From contig JAFTXQ010000010.1 in the NCBI GenBank assembly GCA_017461565.1, positions 1 through 64,000 on the forward strand: DNA of 64,000 nt, in the 5' to 3' direction. Source of the stretch: Oscillospiraceae bacterium. GTDB taxonomy: Bacteria; Bacillota; Clostridia; Oscillospirales; Ruminococcaceae. How positions within the stretch are numbered: the stretch's first letter is position 1; every line of letters starts with the position of its first letter. The notes beneath the pieces were generated by a model that saw nothing but the letters and a program-made list of their open reading frames with translations, ran no database searches and was not told where the DNA came from. A program made the position numbers and the translations under genes. This document shows positions 35,701-42,952 of the stretch, piece by piece.

Positions 35701-36786
35701 AAGGTTGTAAACGGGGATGAAGCTGCTTTCATACAGTGCTTCCTCAAAAAGCCCGATAGTGCTATCAGAAAGCGGTGCTACATTACCATTGTTATAAACT
35801 CCGATGCTGCCGTATCGCTCAATGTCGAATGCCTCTATGCCTGTTTCCTGAAGAGGTCCACGGCATACCATACGGCCGAGAAGCTCTGCAACCTCCTCTG
35901 GAGTACAGCCCTTTGCGCTGATATAGCACAGCGTTTCACCTGCAACAGAAGCTGTATAATAAGGAACGCCCTTATGATACAATCCGCCGACAGATATGGA
36001 TATCATTCCGTTGCCGTCATGGCTCCACAGGCGGGAAATTCCGCTTGTAGGCTCAAGACGAAGCGCTTGCTTGCCGATAAAATGATAGTTGAAATTGAAA
36101 TCAGTCGTACCGAAGTTAATTATGATCTCCTTATCACCGTTTACATATAAGAGAGTCATGTTGCTGCCATATACGCTGCCTTCGTTTGAAACGTTGCAAT
36201 ACGACTTCTCGGTATCAAGCTGATAGCCTTTTGCAGAAAGCGCCGCTTCGATACCCTTTAGGTAATAATCCCCGCCTGTAAGCTCCTCAACGAATGTGTT
36301 GCGTACATCCTCACTGACATCGACCGCTTCTCCGACAAGCCCCTGATTTCCAAGCCAGGGCACCTGTTCGGGCGGTGTGAACTTGATCTCACCCTGTTTA
36401 TATGTCATGTTGAACTCGATAACGCCGTCCTTATCATAGATATCAATGGTATCCCTGCTCTCGGCGGTCTCGGTATCAGATGTTTCGTAGGTAACGTCAG
36501 TGGTGTCATTGGGATTGAGTGGATTATCTGCGCCCCTCAGCATTATGCTACCACCGACAATACACAGCACAAGCGCAGCAGCCGCACTGCATATACCTAT
36601 CCATAAGCCCTTGCGGCTCTTTTTAGGATGCTCCGCAGGCGGTCTGTACTCTGTGGGATGGGAAGCCTCTGCGTCGAACTGCTCTATCTCAAGCTGCTTT
36701 TTTACGTGCTTTGCATGGGTCTCTGCCGCTTCTGCGATGTATTTCTCATCGATCTTATTTATTGCCTCGTCCCAGCGTTCTTTCAT
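32731..36786 (-). CDS. Giant single-span membrane protein coupled to an ECF sigma factor (putative anti-sigma factor)
   Basis: Of 1351 residues. A charged cytoplasmic N-terminus (1-62, 'WDEAINKIDEKYIAEAAE') precedes one membrane span ('GLWIGICSAAAALVLCIVGG', about 64-87); the remaining ~1260 residues lie outside. That part is rich in Tyr, Asp and Glu with recurrent strands such as 'GRWADGSNVFEISLYN' and 'MGRSDAEYLNEAELLF', but I recognise no catalytic domain. The gene overlaps the sigma gene by ATGA, so the two are translationally coupled, as anti-sigma factors usually are. N-in topology with a short inner domain fits an anti-sigma role; the outer size is far beyond the usual 200-400 residues. 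Confidence 0.65.
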   Translation of the reverse strand: MKERWDEAINKIDEKYIAEAAETHAKHVKKQLEIEQFDAEASHPTEYRPPAEHPKKSRKGLWIGICSAAAALVLCIVGGSIMLRGADNPLNPNDTTDVTYETSDTETAESRDTIDIYDKDGVIEFNMTYKQGEIKFTPPEQVPWLGNQGLVGEAVDVSEDVRNTFVEELTGGDYYLKGIEAALSAKGYQLDTEKSYCNVSNEGSVYGSNMTLLYVNGDKEIIINFGTTDFNFNYHFIGKQALRLEPTSGISRLWSHDGNGMISISVGGLYHKGVPYYTASVAGETLCYISAKGCTPEEVAELLGRMVCRGPLQETGIEAFDIERYGSIGVYNNGNVAPLSDSTIGLFEEALYESSFIPVYNLTGVDYSEQTLRLYENKDCKGDYDVLDIHFQDVTGKYYYSITADKASVYFEISEESYNTLSSRLRDYAPGTFYATILEYIEVSVDGETHYNYSDPEIGNYYVQSNAGGIYYIHSDERFEIGDSVEVCYWGGVMYSNPMQVNLIWMRKAYNIELDDSVLIPVGEKLEGFDIDIYDRFFFGKWAYATNDSYEKTIDYSTDFYLRGYCGRLENGYYFARYGMAIEESEIYFIHTTYPNEMYVFNGVNFEPQQESDTIKMNTRQGARFIRPNNTVYADYRLENIPLNKAGEISLCNQMGYNFDEVYSSLFANFTDDSGKEWMSSLNDRAYVREYCPGTNRWYARIYLRYITVESHEHWQENYDNNVLEAQYFLHTIIREGDSYVLASSVPCDEFGKVLPDAQGMVSQVEMIEDNDSNQMYNVYLDYCSTPYKDEQMISDISLRISYPRDAVIHTTHISSPGMWSDGGSHPKDFEMRLEKVELADGDVIAVLHSAGTGENRSWFAMFYGFDETSNLLRLMGDGFFFGELSSPEIITKRGSNIVTFPNTEGGMESYEFDIRSFRVKEVEYRPENMPEESILMDTSRADVNSYRSFITGWHTCPFMGRWADGSNVFEISLYNTEMFSYADPCLGWYEDNNGYYMCGETRLWYISKSDETLMYYFEDVKSGDRLTAADCTKVYRFVDQLTNFYSDEGEMGYIGLLDFCYRSTSDIPIDIEKLFDIEFTDENGTRWVRTNDRSVDWGGMYRVAVNNRNACMLKMQNADAPGEQNMKYFSFYFTKTEDGDLAWEDEHYSFDMSVAYVNKVRSDLATDVKALHGNNFTIELSFYNLPDEKSYYAVRRMGRSDAEYLNEAELLFHNDVGYASGYNVIADIGNAYTAQVGNRMFVLHSKDTDDLVLWVFENSAEIGSYIIGDVIYTEIYRSPVTMYNSDSHVMVLFNDGDMPLDLGNDHYVICDALSADIIPVEISADRVTDTDYGYSVVMDDGSVEEFVTAW

Positions 36787-37328
36787 ACCACGACACCCCT
36801 TTCGTTAAGATACTTCCTCAGTCCGGCTCTTGTACGTGAGAGCCTTGTTTTTACGGCATTCTCGCTTAGTCCCAGTCCGCTTGCTATCTCGCATATCGTC
36901 ATGTTGAAATAGTAACGTGATACGAAAACCTCACGCTGTTTGCGTGGAAGTGTACCAAGATAACCGTTTATGTACTCGCCAAGCTGATTGCTGTCGAAGC
37001 GGCTTTCAACGGTATCGTTATCGGGAATGACCTCAGCAAGCTCGTCGTACTGCTCCTCATAGCTGCGGCGGCTTATCCTGTTGAATGCCGTAAGCGCTGT
37101 GTTTCTCACTATCATACACAGGTATCCGCACAGCGAATCGGGACGCTTCGGCGGAATGGCGTTCCACAGCTTCACGTAGCTGGTGCTGACGCATTCCTCG
37201 ACGTCTTCGCAGTTGCTGAGTATACCATAGGCTATGTTGCTGCAAAGCCTGCCGTACTTCGATTCAGTCTCGGCTAGCGCCTGCTCGGACCGTGCGAAGA
37301 ATAATTCGATTATATTTTTGTCATCCAT
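36783..37328 (-). CDS. ECF-type RNA polymerase sigma factor
   Basis: Of 181 residues with sigma region 2 ('GILSNCEDVEECVSTSYVKLW', RNA polymerase and -10 binding) and region 4 ('LPRKQREVFVSRYYF', 'ICEIASGLGLSENAVKTRLS', -35 binding) and no region 3. The start is put at 37328, nine bases after AGGGGTG; the earlier ATG at 37349 lies inside the predicted -10 box. It would redirect transcription in response to an envelope signal passed by the coupled membrane protein downstream. Confidence 0.92.
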   Translation of the reverse strand: MDDKNIIELFFARSEQALAETESKYGRLCSNIAYGILSNCEDVEECVSTSYVKLWNAIPPKRPDSLCGYLCMIVRNTALTAFNRISRRSYEEQYDELAEVIPDNDTVESRFDSNQLGEYINGYLGTLPRKQREVFVSRYYFNMTICEIASGLGLSENAVKTRLSRTRAGLRKYLNERGVVV

Positions 37329-37348
37329 ATCTATCACCCCTCGTAACA

Positions 37349-37377
37349 TAAGACTAAGGCAAATATTGAAAGGTTAC
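37349..37377 (-). promoter_or_regulatory. Candidate ECF autoregulatory promoter
   Basis: On the minus strand GTAACC (37372-37377, within TGTAACCTTTC) and GTCTTA (37349-37354) are 17 bases apart. An AAC-containing -35 with a GTC-containing -10 is typical of ECF promoters in Firmicutes, so the sigma gene probably drives itself. The leader would be only about 14 bases. Confidence 0.55.
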
Positions 37378-37450
37378 ATATTTTCTGAAAAGTTTTTACC
37401 TTTATCCAGTATAACATAAAACAAAGCACTAAACAAGAGCGTTATTTGTC

Positions 37451-37479
37451 TTGACAGTCTGACGCCGCTGTGGTACAAT
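37451..37479 (+). promoter_or_regulatory. Promoter of the rhomboid gene
   Basis: TTGACA (37451-37456), 17 bases, TACAAT (37474-37479), divergent from the sigma operon. Confidence 0.8.
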
Positions 37480-37509
37480 TTGTATATATCAGGTAAGGAG
37501 GTAATATCC

Positions 37510-38106
37510 ATGGCAATAAAAAACATCTTCAAAAAACTGCACTACAACTCGCCTGTTGTGCTTACATACGCCATCGTCTGCACAGTGCTGCTTCTTTTAA
37601 ACTATATGACGGCAGGCTGGCTCAATCGAACGCTGCTGGTCTCCTACGGACATCCGTCGCTTATTGACCCTCTTACATATCTGAGGGCGTTTCTGCACGT
37701 TGTCGGACACGCCGACTGGAATCATCTTTTCAGCAACATGATACTTATGCTGCTGGTGGGTCCTATCGTAGAAGAGCGCTACGGCAGCGGAAACCTCACA
37801 ATAATGATCCTCTGCGACGCTGTTATAACTGCGATAGTAAACGGTTTTCTGTTCAACACAGGTATCATCGGTGCAAGCGGCGTAGTATTTATGATGATAA
37901 TACTCAGTGCCTTTACGGGTATGCAAAAGGGAAAAATACCGATAACGCTTATTATCATCTCGCTTATGTACCTCGGACGTGAGATATTCAACGCACTTTC
38001 AAGTCCGAATGACGGAATCTCGCAGATGGGTCACATCGTGGGAGGTCTTGTGGGTCTCGGCTTCGGTATCTACTATCACAAGATGAAATTCCGCAATCAT
38101 ACCTGA
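37510..38106 (+). CDS. Rhomboid-family intramembrane serine protease
   Basis: Of 198 residues with six predicted membrane spans. The catalytic dyad is Ser123 in 'GASGVVFM' and His175 in 'QMGHIVGGLVG'; the 'HADWNHLFSNM' motif (about 67-77) matches the HxxxN oxyanion region. It would cut membrane proteins within or next to the lipid bilayer. AAGGAGG precedes the ATG at 37510. Its divergence from the ECF sigma/anti-sigma pair invites the idea that it cleaves the anti-sigma factor, but rhomboids are not the usual protease for that and nothing in the sequence proves it. Confidence 0.9.
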   Translation: MAIKNIFKKLHYNSPVVLTYAIVCTVLLLLNYMTAGWLNRTLLVSYGHPSLIDPLTYLRAFLHVVGHADWNHLFSNMILMLLVGPIVEERYGSGNLTIMILCDAVITAIVNGFLFNTGIIGASGVVFMMIILSAFTGMQKGKIPITLIIISLMYLGREIFNALSSPNDGISQMGHIVGGLVGLGFGIYYHKMKFRNHT

Positions 38107-38126
38107 CACAAATTTACAATAAAACA

Positions 38127-38168
38127 AAACTCCGCTTTTAAACACGATAGAAAGCGGAGTTTTTATTA
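38127..38168 (+). terminator. Terminator of the rhomboid gene
   Basis: AAAACTCCGCTTT pairs with AAAGCGGAGTTTT and is followed by a T-rich tail. Confidence 0.85.
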
Positions 38169-38180
38169 TATCGGAATTTG

Positions 38181-38304
38181 GCGGGGTGCGCCCCGCAGCG
38201 TTTCCGTTGCGAAAACGTAGTACATTGGCGTAGGACATCTGCGCAACAGGTCACACGTTGCTGACAAATATATTGCGTAGGGGCACGACATGTCATGCCC
38301 CTAC
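38181..38304. repeat. Palindromic repeat cluster
   Basis: GCGGGG-tgcg-CCCCGC (38181-38196), CGTTT/AAACG around 38199-38217, and GTAGGGGCA-N10-TGCCCCTAC (38277-38304). No gene is present. The last palindrome resembles that between serC and serA, and GGGGTGC/GCACCCC also occurs at 55242-55264 upstream of trpB. Confidence 0.65.
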
Positions 38305-38421
38305 ACCAAATAACCGATTGCATTGTAAGACCGACGTTTCGTTTTCTTCGACATGATATACCTGTTAAAAGGCGGAATTGTGTGACAAGGCACTCGACAA
38401 ATTCCGATCTATTTGCCGCAT

Positions 38422-38622
38422 AACAAAAACAAGGAGAGAGCCGAAGCTCTCTCCTCTATGGGCAAACGCCCTCATTTTTAAAACAACCGCCTTGCCGTGG
38501 ATGTGCTTATAAAACCCGCTTTAGTGCAGGGTGGGTAAGATCGCCTTTCGGTTTCACGCTCCCTATCATCCGCAGTACGGGAGGTCTGCAATCCGCCGCC
38601 AGAGTCGAAATCCCTTTTATAA
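38422..38622 (-). ncRNA. ssrS: Probable 6S RNA
   Basis: About 200 bases on the minus strand. It follows a TATAAT (complement at 38631-38636) and ends at a perfect terminator, AGGAGAGAG-cttcgg-CTCTCTCCT plus T-run (38427-38455). Closing bases CUCU/AGAG and GGC/GCC, and an inner long-range stem GGAUG/CAUCC with UGC/GCA, give a rod with a large central bubble, as in 6S RNA, which binds the housekeeping RNA polymerase. The stretches 'TTACCCACCCTGC' and 'TTTATAAGC' seem familiar from clostridial 6S genes. A small RNA is likely; the 6S identity is less sure. Confidence 0.5.
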
Positions 38623-38740
38623 CATGTTGGATTATATTGACACACCTTTAACGTATTACAAGGCAGTAAGTTAACTTGTTTTGTCCGACGGTATTATTAT
38701 ATTACCGCCGAAGCAGGATATTCATAAAGCACGGGAGGTA

Positions 38741-39067
38741 TTATTCGCCATCCTCGCCGTCTTCTTCATCGTCATAGCCTGCCATATTAGCAAAACGCTG
38801 GAGGAATATCTCGCCGACCTTTGCGTACTCGTCATCGTCATCGATGGTAGCCAGCATAGCCTCGCCGTCGATCTCCTGCTCCTTAAGTACGACGAACTGG
38901 TCTGCGCCCTCGTCATCATCAGACTCGGGAACAAGTGCGTAATATGTGACGCCCTCGTACTCCATAGCATCGATGAATTCGAAACGGGTCACATTGCCGT
39001 CCTCGTCCTCAAGCTCTATAATGCCCTCTTCCTCATCGAGGTAGGTGTTGTTCATTTCTTCTGACAT
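38741..39067 (-). CDS. DUF1292 (UPF0473, YrzB-like) acidic protein
   Basis: Of 108 residues, very acidic, cytoplasmic. The family core 'DEDGNVTRFEFIDAMEYEGVTYYALVP' is present, with a C-terminal tail of Asp and Glu. DUF1292 proteins are common in Firmicutes, often beside the Holliday junction resolvase-like gene ruvX; that neighbour is absent here. Function unknown. AAGGATCGG precedes the ATG. The probable 6S RNA lies downstream on the same strand with its own promoter. Confidence 0.9.
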   Translation of the reverse strand: MSEEMNNTYLDEEEGIIELEDEDGNVTRFEFIDAMEYEGVTYYALVPESDDDEGADQFVVLKEQEIDGEAMLATIDDDDEYAKVGEIFLQRFANMAGYDDEEDGEDGE

Positions 39068-39115
39068 AATGTTCCGATCCTTTCATTCCGTGTTTTAACA
39101 ACACGGTATATATCT

Positions 39116-39144
39116 ATTTTACACTATGTTTTTAATGTTGTCAA
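39116..39144 (-). promoter_or_regulatory. Promoter of the DUF1292 gene
   Basis: On the minus strand TTGACA (39139-39144), 17 bases, TAAAAT (39116-39121). The leader has a hairpin CCGTGTT/AACACGG (39088-39106). Confidence 0.8.
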
Positions 39145-39261
39145 TATGAAAAAAACAGAAAACTCCCGATTTTTGCTTCAAACTGCGAAATATCATTAGT
39201 TTGCCCAATCAGCAGGCAAAAATGTTATACAAATCGCCAAACGAAAAGTTGAATAAAACTA

Positions 39262-39290
39262 TTGACTTTGCACAATAAATGTGGTATTAT
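39262..39290 (+). promoter_or_regulatory. Promoter of the large noncoding RNA
   Basis: TTGACT (39262-39267), 17 bases, TATTAT (39285-39290); transcription would begin near 39297. Confidence 0.75.
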
Positions 39291-39296
39291 TTAATC

Positions 39297-39908
39297 AAGG
39301 AAAACAAAGCTGAGACGGCACTGAAGCCGATCAGCCAGAAGCCTTAATACTGAGAAAGAGGTACACTCCGATGGGTAGATAAGTCGATAAGCTTCAGCCC
39401 TGATAAACGGAAAGAGGTCAGTCCGATGGAACATGACACAAGTTTTGTACACATCAGAAACTAAGCAGAAAGGAGCGAGTCCAATGGAAATAACTGAACA
39501 GTTCAACTCATCTGCGGCTCGTACCGAGAGCTGAAAGTCAGTATACACGGTGAACGGACTGCGTGGGTATCCCCCCATAATACGCAGCAGCTACCGAAAC
39601 TAGAGTGTTTTACTCAACAAGGTACTTTCCGCAGCAGGCGGCGCAGATGACATCTACATGGCAGAGTTTTAAACGGTGCCGATTAATCACTTTACGTGTT
39701 GACATAGATACCCACTCCGAAAGCAGGTGGTTAGATGCGTAAGTATAGTGTTAATATGATGACTAAAATCTGCGAAAGGATGAGACCGATGTCCCCCTAA
39801 GAATTTTGCCTCACAACAAAATCCAATAAGGCGGTACATTCCGATGTAATACTTAAAAATTACAATTGAATATATAAGTCCTCGCTTAAAGGCGGGGACT
39901 TTTGTTTT
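39297..39908 (+). ncRNA. Large structured noncoding RNA of about 610 nt (ROOL/OLE/GOLLD class?)
   Basis: A transcription unit with its own promoter and terminator but no convincing gene. It is packed with stems: GCTGA/TCAGC enclosing CGGC/GCCG (39309-39335), GAAGC/GCTTC (39338-39394), CTGAT/ATCAG (39400-39456), GCAGA/TCTGC (39465-39515), CTGCGT/ACGCAG (39559-39587), CCGC/GCGG, CCAC/GTGG near 39711-39730 and ATTTTG/CAAAAT. A motif of about 20 bases, roughly GAAAGRRG-N5-TCCGATGG, recurs at 39354, 39410, 39468, 39774 and, degenerate, 39829. Size and layout fit ornate large RNAs such as ROOL, but I cannot confirm a family. Confidence 0.6.
39876..39908 (+). terminator. Terminator of the large noncoding RNA
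   Basis: AAGTCCTCGC (39876-39885) pairs with GCGGGGACTT (39892-39901), then a T-rich tail. Confidence 0.85.
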
Positions 39909-39927
39909 ATCCCCTTCCCCCTTCCGC

Positions 39928-39956
39928 TTTACAAAAAATATAAAATGTGCTAAAAT
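39928..39956 (+). promoter_or_regulatory. Promoter of the HAD hydrolase operon
   Basis: TTTACA (39928-39933), 17 bases, TAAAAT (39951-39956). Confidence 0.65.
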
Positions 39957-39988
39957 CATATTAATAAAGTCTGATGGGGGAAGTAAGA

Positions 39989-40645
39989 ATGAGAAATTTT
40001 GAAGCTGTGGTATTCGACATGGATGGAGTTATCTTCGACTCTGAGGCAAAGGTTGTTGAATGTTGGATAGAAACTGCAGAAAAGCACAACATAAAGGACA
40101 TCGAAACTCTGTGCAGGATGTGCCTCGGCACTAACTCCGCAGAAACCAGGCGCATCGCACTGGAATTCTACGGCGAAGACTTCCCTTACGACGAGTACAA
40201 AAAGGAGATGTCTGACCTGTATCACTCCCGATACGACGGCGGCAGACTGCCAATGAAGCCGTATATCAGGGAGCTTCTCACGTTTCTTAAAGAAAACGGC
40301 GTGAAGATAGCGCTGGCTTCCTCTACAAGGAGCATCGTCGTAAACAACCAGCTACGTGACGCAGGGATACTTCCCTACTTCGACAAGGTGGTGTGCGGCG
40401 ATATGGTCAGCCGCAGCAAGCCTGCGCCAGATATCTTCCTGAAAGCGTGCGAGGAGCTTGGAGTGCCTCCCGAAAACGCATACGCAATCGAGGACAGCTA
40501 CAACGGCATACGCTCTGCACATTCGGCAGGTATGCGCCCGATAATGGTGCCCGATATGGCACCGCCCACAGAGGAGATGGAAAAGCTTGCGGAGGTCATT
40601 CTCCCCTCGCTGAACGAAGTCATCGAGTATCTCGGAAAGGAGTAA
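39989..40645 (+). CDS. HAD-superfamily hydrolase, beta-phosphoglucomutase-like
   Basis: Of 218 residues. HAD motif I is 'VFDMDGVIFDSE' (nucleophile and acid Asp), motif II is in 'IALASSTRS', motif III is 'SKPAPDIFLKA' and motif IV is 'AIEDSYNGIRSA'. A helical cap follows motif I (type I cap), as in beta-phosphoglucomutases and small phosphatases. It probably dephosphorylates or isomerises a sugar phosphate; the substrate is unknown. The start at 39989 has GGGGGAAG seven bases upstream. First of three close plus-strand genes. Confidence 0.9.
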   Translation: MRNFEAVVFDMDGVIFDSEAKVVECWIETAEKHNIKDIETLCRMCLGTNSAETRRIALEFYGEDFPYDEYKKEMSDLYHSRYDGGRLPMKPYIRELLTFLKENGVKIALASSTRSIVVNNQLRDAGILPYFDKVVCGDMVSRSKPAPDIFLKACEELGVPPENAYAIEDSYNGIRSAHSAGMRPIMVPDMAPPTEEMEKLAEVILPSLNEVIEYLGKE

Positions 40646-40648
40646 GCT

Positions 40649-41674
40649 ATGGATCTCAGCAGAAAGATCTGCCCGTATTGCGGCAAGGCGCTGAGGCTGA
40701 TGCCGCCGTCGAGGGAATATCTGCCAAATACGATGGGAGTTTCAGCAAACGGCATTGAATTTCGTATAGCTAACCCCTATCGTTTTGACAGCTATACTAA
40801 ACAACCGATAGCAAACAGATCATATAAACCTACTGCTGAAATAGCTTCGCTGGAACACAGCAATATATGCATGAGGCAAAATGATGTTTATATTGATTAC
40901 CACAGAAGAACTGCACCAGTCCATCTTGTTCCCACAATATACGTAAGAAATCAGATAAAAAAGGGCGGCAATGCGCTTTTTCGCCGTCACATGGTCTTTC
41001 AGTGCCAGAAGTGCTTCAATATCATTGCGATAAACGAAAATCCTTATTTCAACAATGCAGGCGGAATAATGGTATTTCTGTGGCTGCTGACGCTGATGCT
41101 TTTTGCCGTGGCAGCTATGCTTGTCACATCGGGCATAGTTCCGCATCCGCTTATTCTGCTGCTTCTGCCGATACCTGCGCTGATTTCAACAGTAATATTC
41201 TTGATATTGATGCTGATATCATTTCAAAAAATAAAGCACACAAATAATTTTGTGCCTGTTGACGAATTCGACAATCTTGTAAAAATGCCGAGGCTTATCA
41301 CTGTAAGCTGCAATATTCCCGAAAAGTACCGACAGGAAGCAAACATCTTCTCTACAAAACTGGATGGCAAGGAATATCGGCTTTATCTCACCTCTATAAG
41401 AGAAAGCGCTATCGACCTCTACATCTGTGGAGTTGACGGAGAGCAGGAGCGTATGCTTGACCGCCTGAAAGACCGAAGCTCTCCCCTCGTGCTCAGCTTT
41501 GAGGGCAAGGAGATCGGCAGCGCCGAGGTGCTTAACATATACGATATACCCGAGGAGCTTGTCAGCTCAGATGACCTCAAGCCCTCTTCCCTTTTTGAAT
41601 GGCGATGCGCAGACTGCGGCTACACTAACCCTAACAACGCATCGGTATGTAAGTCCTGCGGTCGCTACAAGTAA
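40649..41674 (+). CDS. Membrane protein with zinc ribbon at both ends
   Basis: Of 341 residues, function unknown. An N-terminal Cys pair 'ICPYCGKALRLMP' and a second pair 'FQCQKCFNIIAI' flank a region of mixed strands; two membrane spans follow (about 132-155 and 160-185). The C-terminus ends in a RanBP2-type zinc finger: 'WRCADCGYTNPNNASVCKSC', with W-x-C-x2-C-x3-N-x6-C-x2-C spacing. It starts three bases after the HAD gene, so it belongs to the same operon. It is the third zinc-ribbon membrane protein in this window. Confidence 0.7.
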   Translation: MDLSRKICPYCGKALRLMPPSREYLPNTMGVSANGIEFRIANPYRFDSYTKQPIANRSYKPTAEIASLEHSNICMRQNDVYIDYHRRTAPVHLVPTIYVRNQIKKGGNALFRRHMVFQCQKCFNIIAINENPYFNNAGGIMVFLWLLTLMLFAVAAMLVTSGIVPHPLILLLLPIPALISTVIFLILMLISFQKIKHTNNFVPVDEFDNLVKMPRLITVSCNIPEKYRQEANIFSTKLDGKEYRLYLTSIRESAIDLYICGVDGEQERMLDRLKDRSSPLVLSFEGKEIGSAEVLNIYDIPEELVSSDDLKPSSLFEWRCADCGYTNPNNASVCKSCGRYK

Positions 41675-41685
41675 AGGAGCAAAAC

Positions 41686-42144
41686 ATGAACAACAAACAC
41701 TTCACCGTCTGCGGAATAGTTGAAATAAGCGGCAAGGTACTGCTTGTACGTCACACCTACGGCAGCGCAAAGGACAGGATACTGCTTCCGGGTGGCTTTG
41801 TGCAGGAGGGCGAGCTCCCCACCCGTGCCGCAGAGCGTGAGCTTCTTGAAGAAACAGGAGTGACCGCACATACAAAGTCGCTTTTTGCGGTGCAGTTCAA
41901 GCCTGAGCAGTGGTGCGCCGTGTTCGTGATGGAATACATTTCGGGAGATCCGAGATCGGACGGCTACGAAAACAGCGAGGTTCTTCTGCTTTCCCCTGAG
42001 GAAGCGATAACTCGTCCCGATATCACCAACATGAGCCGTGAGATACTGAAAGCATATATTTCAGATGATCGCTCAGAGCTTACAAAAAGCGGATATATTC
42101 CCGCCTCATCCGATGTCGAAAATTATGCGATTTTCGGAGTCTGA
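41686..42144 (+). CDS. NUDIX hydrolase
   Basis: Of 152 residues. The full NUDIX box (residues 37-59), G-x5-E-x7-REUxEExGU, is present: 'GGFVQEGELPTRAAERELLE' followed by ETGV. The Glu residues bind magnesium for cleavage of a nucleoside diphosphate linked to another group, often in house-cleaning or nucleotide-sugar hydrolysis. Substrate unknown. AAAGGAG precedes the ATG; it lies 11 bases after the zinc-ribbon gene and ends the operon. Confidence 0.92.
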   Translation: MNNKHFTVCGIVEISGKVLLVRHTYGSAKDRILLPGGFVQEGELPTRAAERELLEETGVTAHTKSLFAVQFKPEQWCAVFVMEYISGDPRSDGYENSEVLLLSPEEAITRPDITNMSREILKAYISDDRSELTKSGYIPASSDVENYAIFGV

Positions 42145-42149
42145 TATCC

Positions 42150-42182
42150 ACAAGGACCGAGATAACCTCGGTCTTTATTTTG
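42150..42182 (+). terminator. Terminator of the HAD-NUDIX operon
   Basis: GACCGAG (42155-42161) pairs with CTCGGTC (42167-42173), then TTTATTTT. Confidence 0.85.
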
Positions 42183-42190
42183 GCTGCCGC

Positions 42191-42219
42191 TTGAAATCGC
42201 AGAAAAAATGTGCTATACT
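42191..42219 (+). promoter_or_regulatory. Promoter of the two-component genes
   Basis: TTGAAA (42191-42196), 17 bases, TATACT (42214-42219), 22 bases before the start codon. Confidence 0.75.
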
Positions 42220-42241
42220 CTACTGAAAAGGAAGTGATCTC

Positions 42242-42952
42242 ATGAAAATTGCGATATGCGAGGATGACGCTGATTTTGCTGAACGCCTTACAAAGAGCGT
42301 GACAGATTTCTTCGCTGAAAAGGATATTGAAGTAGAAGCGGAGCATTACAGCAGCGGTGCACAGCTGCTAAAGCAATTCGACGCCGAAAGCAGCGGATAT
42401 GAAGCAATATTTATGGATATAAACCTCGGTGGCAAGGAGGACGGGATGGCGCTGACAGCAAAGCTGAGAGAAGTCTGCGTTGCCGCTCCCGTGATATTCG
42501 TCACCAGCCTTGAAAACCGTGCCGTTGACGGATATGATGTTGGCGCTTTCGGCTTTGTGGTAAAGAAGAACCTCAACGAAAAGCTGCCAAAGGTACTCAC
42601 AAAGCTCTGGAAAGAGCTTTACTGCAAGCGCTTTGTTGCGGTCACAGGCAAGGACTTTACAGAGATAATCGGTACCGATATCATAATCTGCGCCCAGTCG
42701 CAGGGCCGAAGCACTATTGTACATACTTCTGACAGGAACTACGAGGACACCCGTGCGATCGGTCAGTTTGCGGAGCTGCTTGGTACGGATGAGTTTGTCG
42801 AAGCGCACAAATCCGTATTTGTAAACATATCAAAAATAAAGCGTATAAACACTGATACTGTTGTTATGTGCGACGACACCAGTGTTCCTCTCAGCAGAAG
42901 AAACAGGAAAAACGTAATGTTTGCCGTAATGAAGAGGCTGGGTGGAAAATGA
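42242..42952 (+). CDS. LytTR-family response regulator
   Basis: Of 236 residues. The receiver domain (1-120) has the acidic 'CEDD' near the start, the phospho-acceptor Asp59 in 'AIFMDINLGG' and the conserved Lys in 'VVKKNL'. The C-terminal half is a LytTR DNA-binding domain ('FVEAHKSVFVNISKIKRI', 'VPLSRRNRKNV'), as in AgrA, ComE and VirR. Such regulators bind repeated 9-10 base sites near target promoters. The kinase gene overlaps by ATGA. Likely targets are the lipoprotein and ABC genes downstream. Confidence 0.94.
   Translation: MKIAICEDDADFAERLTKSVTDFFAEKDIEVEAEHYSSGAQLLKQFDAESSGYEAIFMDINLGGKEDGMALTAKLREVCVAAPVIFVTSLENRAVDGYDVGAFGFVVKKNLNEKLPKVLTKLWKELYCKRFVAVTGKDFTEIIGTDIIICAQSQGRSTIVHTSDRNYEDTRAIGQFAELLGTDEFVEAHKSVFVNISKIKRINTDTVVMCDDTSVPLSRRNRKNVMFAVMKRLGGK

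Noticed and set aside
39354..39847. The five repeated motifs as a CRISPR array
   Set aside because: The repeats are short, degenerate and unevenly spaced (about 57, 58, 306 and 55 bases), unlike a CRISPR array, and no cas genes are near.
39297..39908. T-box leader or group II intron as explanation of the large RNA
   Set aside because: There is no T-box sequence (UGGNACCGCG type) and no downstream aminoacyl-tRNA synthetase or amino acid gene, and no intron domain V or reverse transcriptase.
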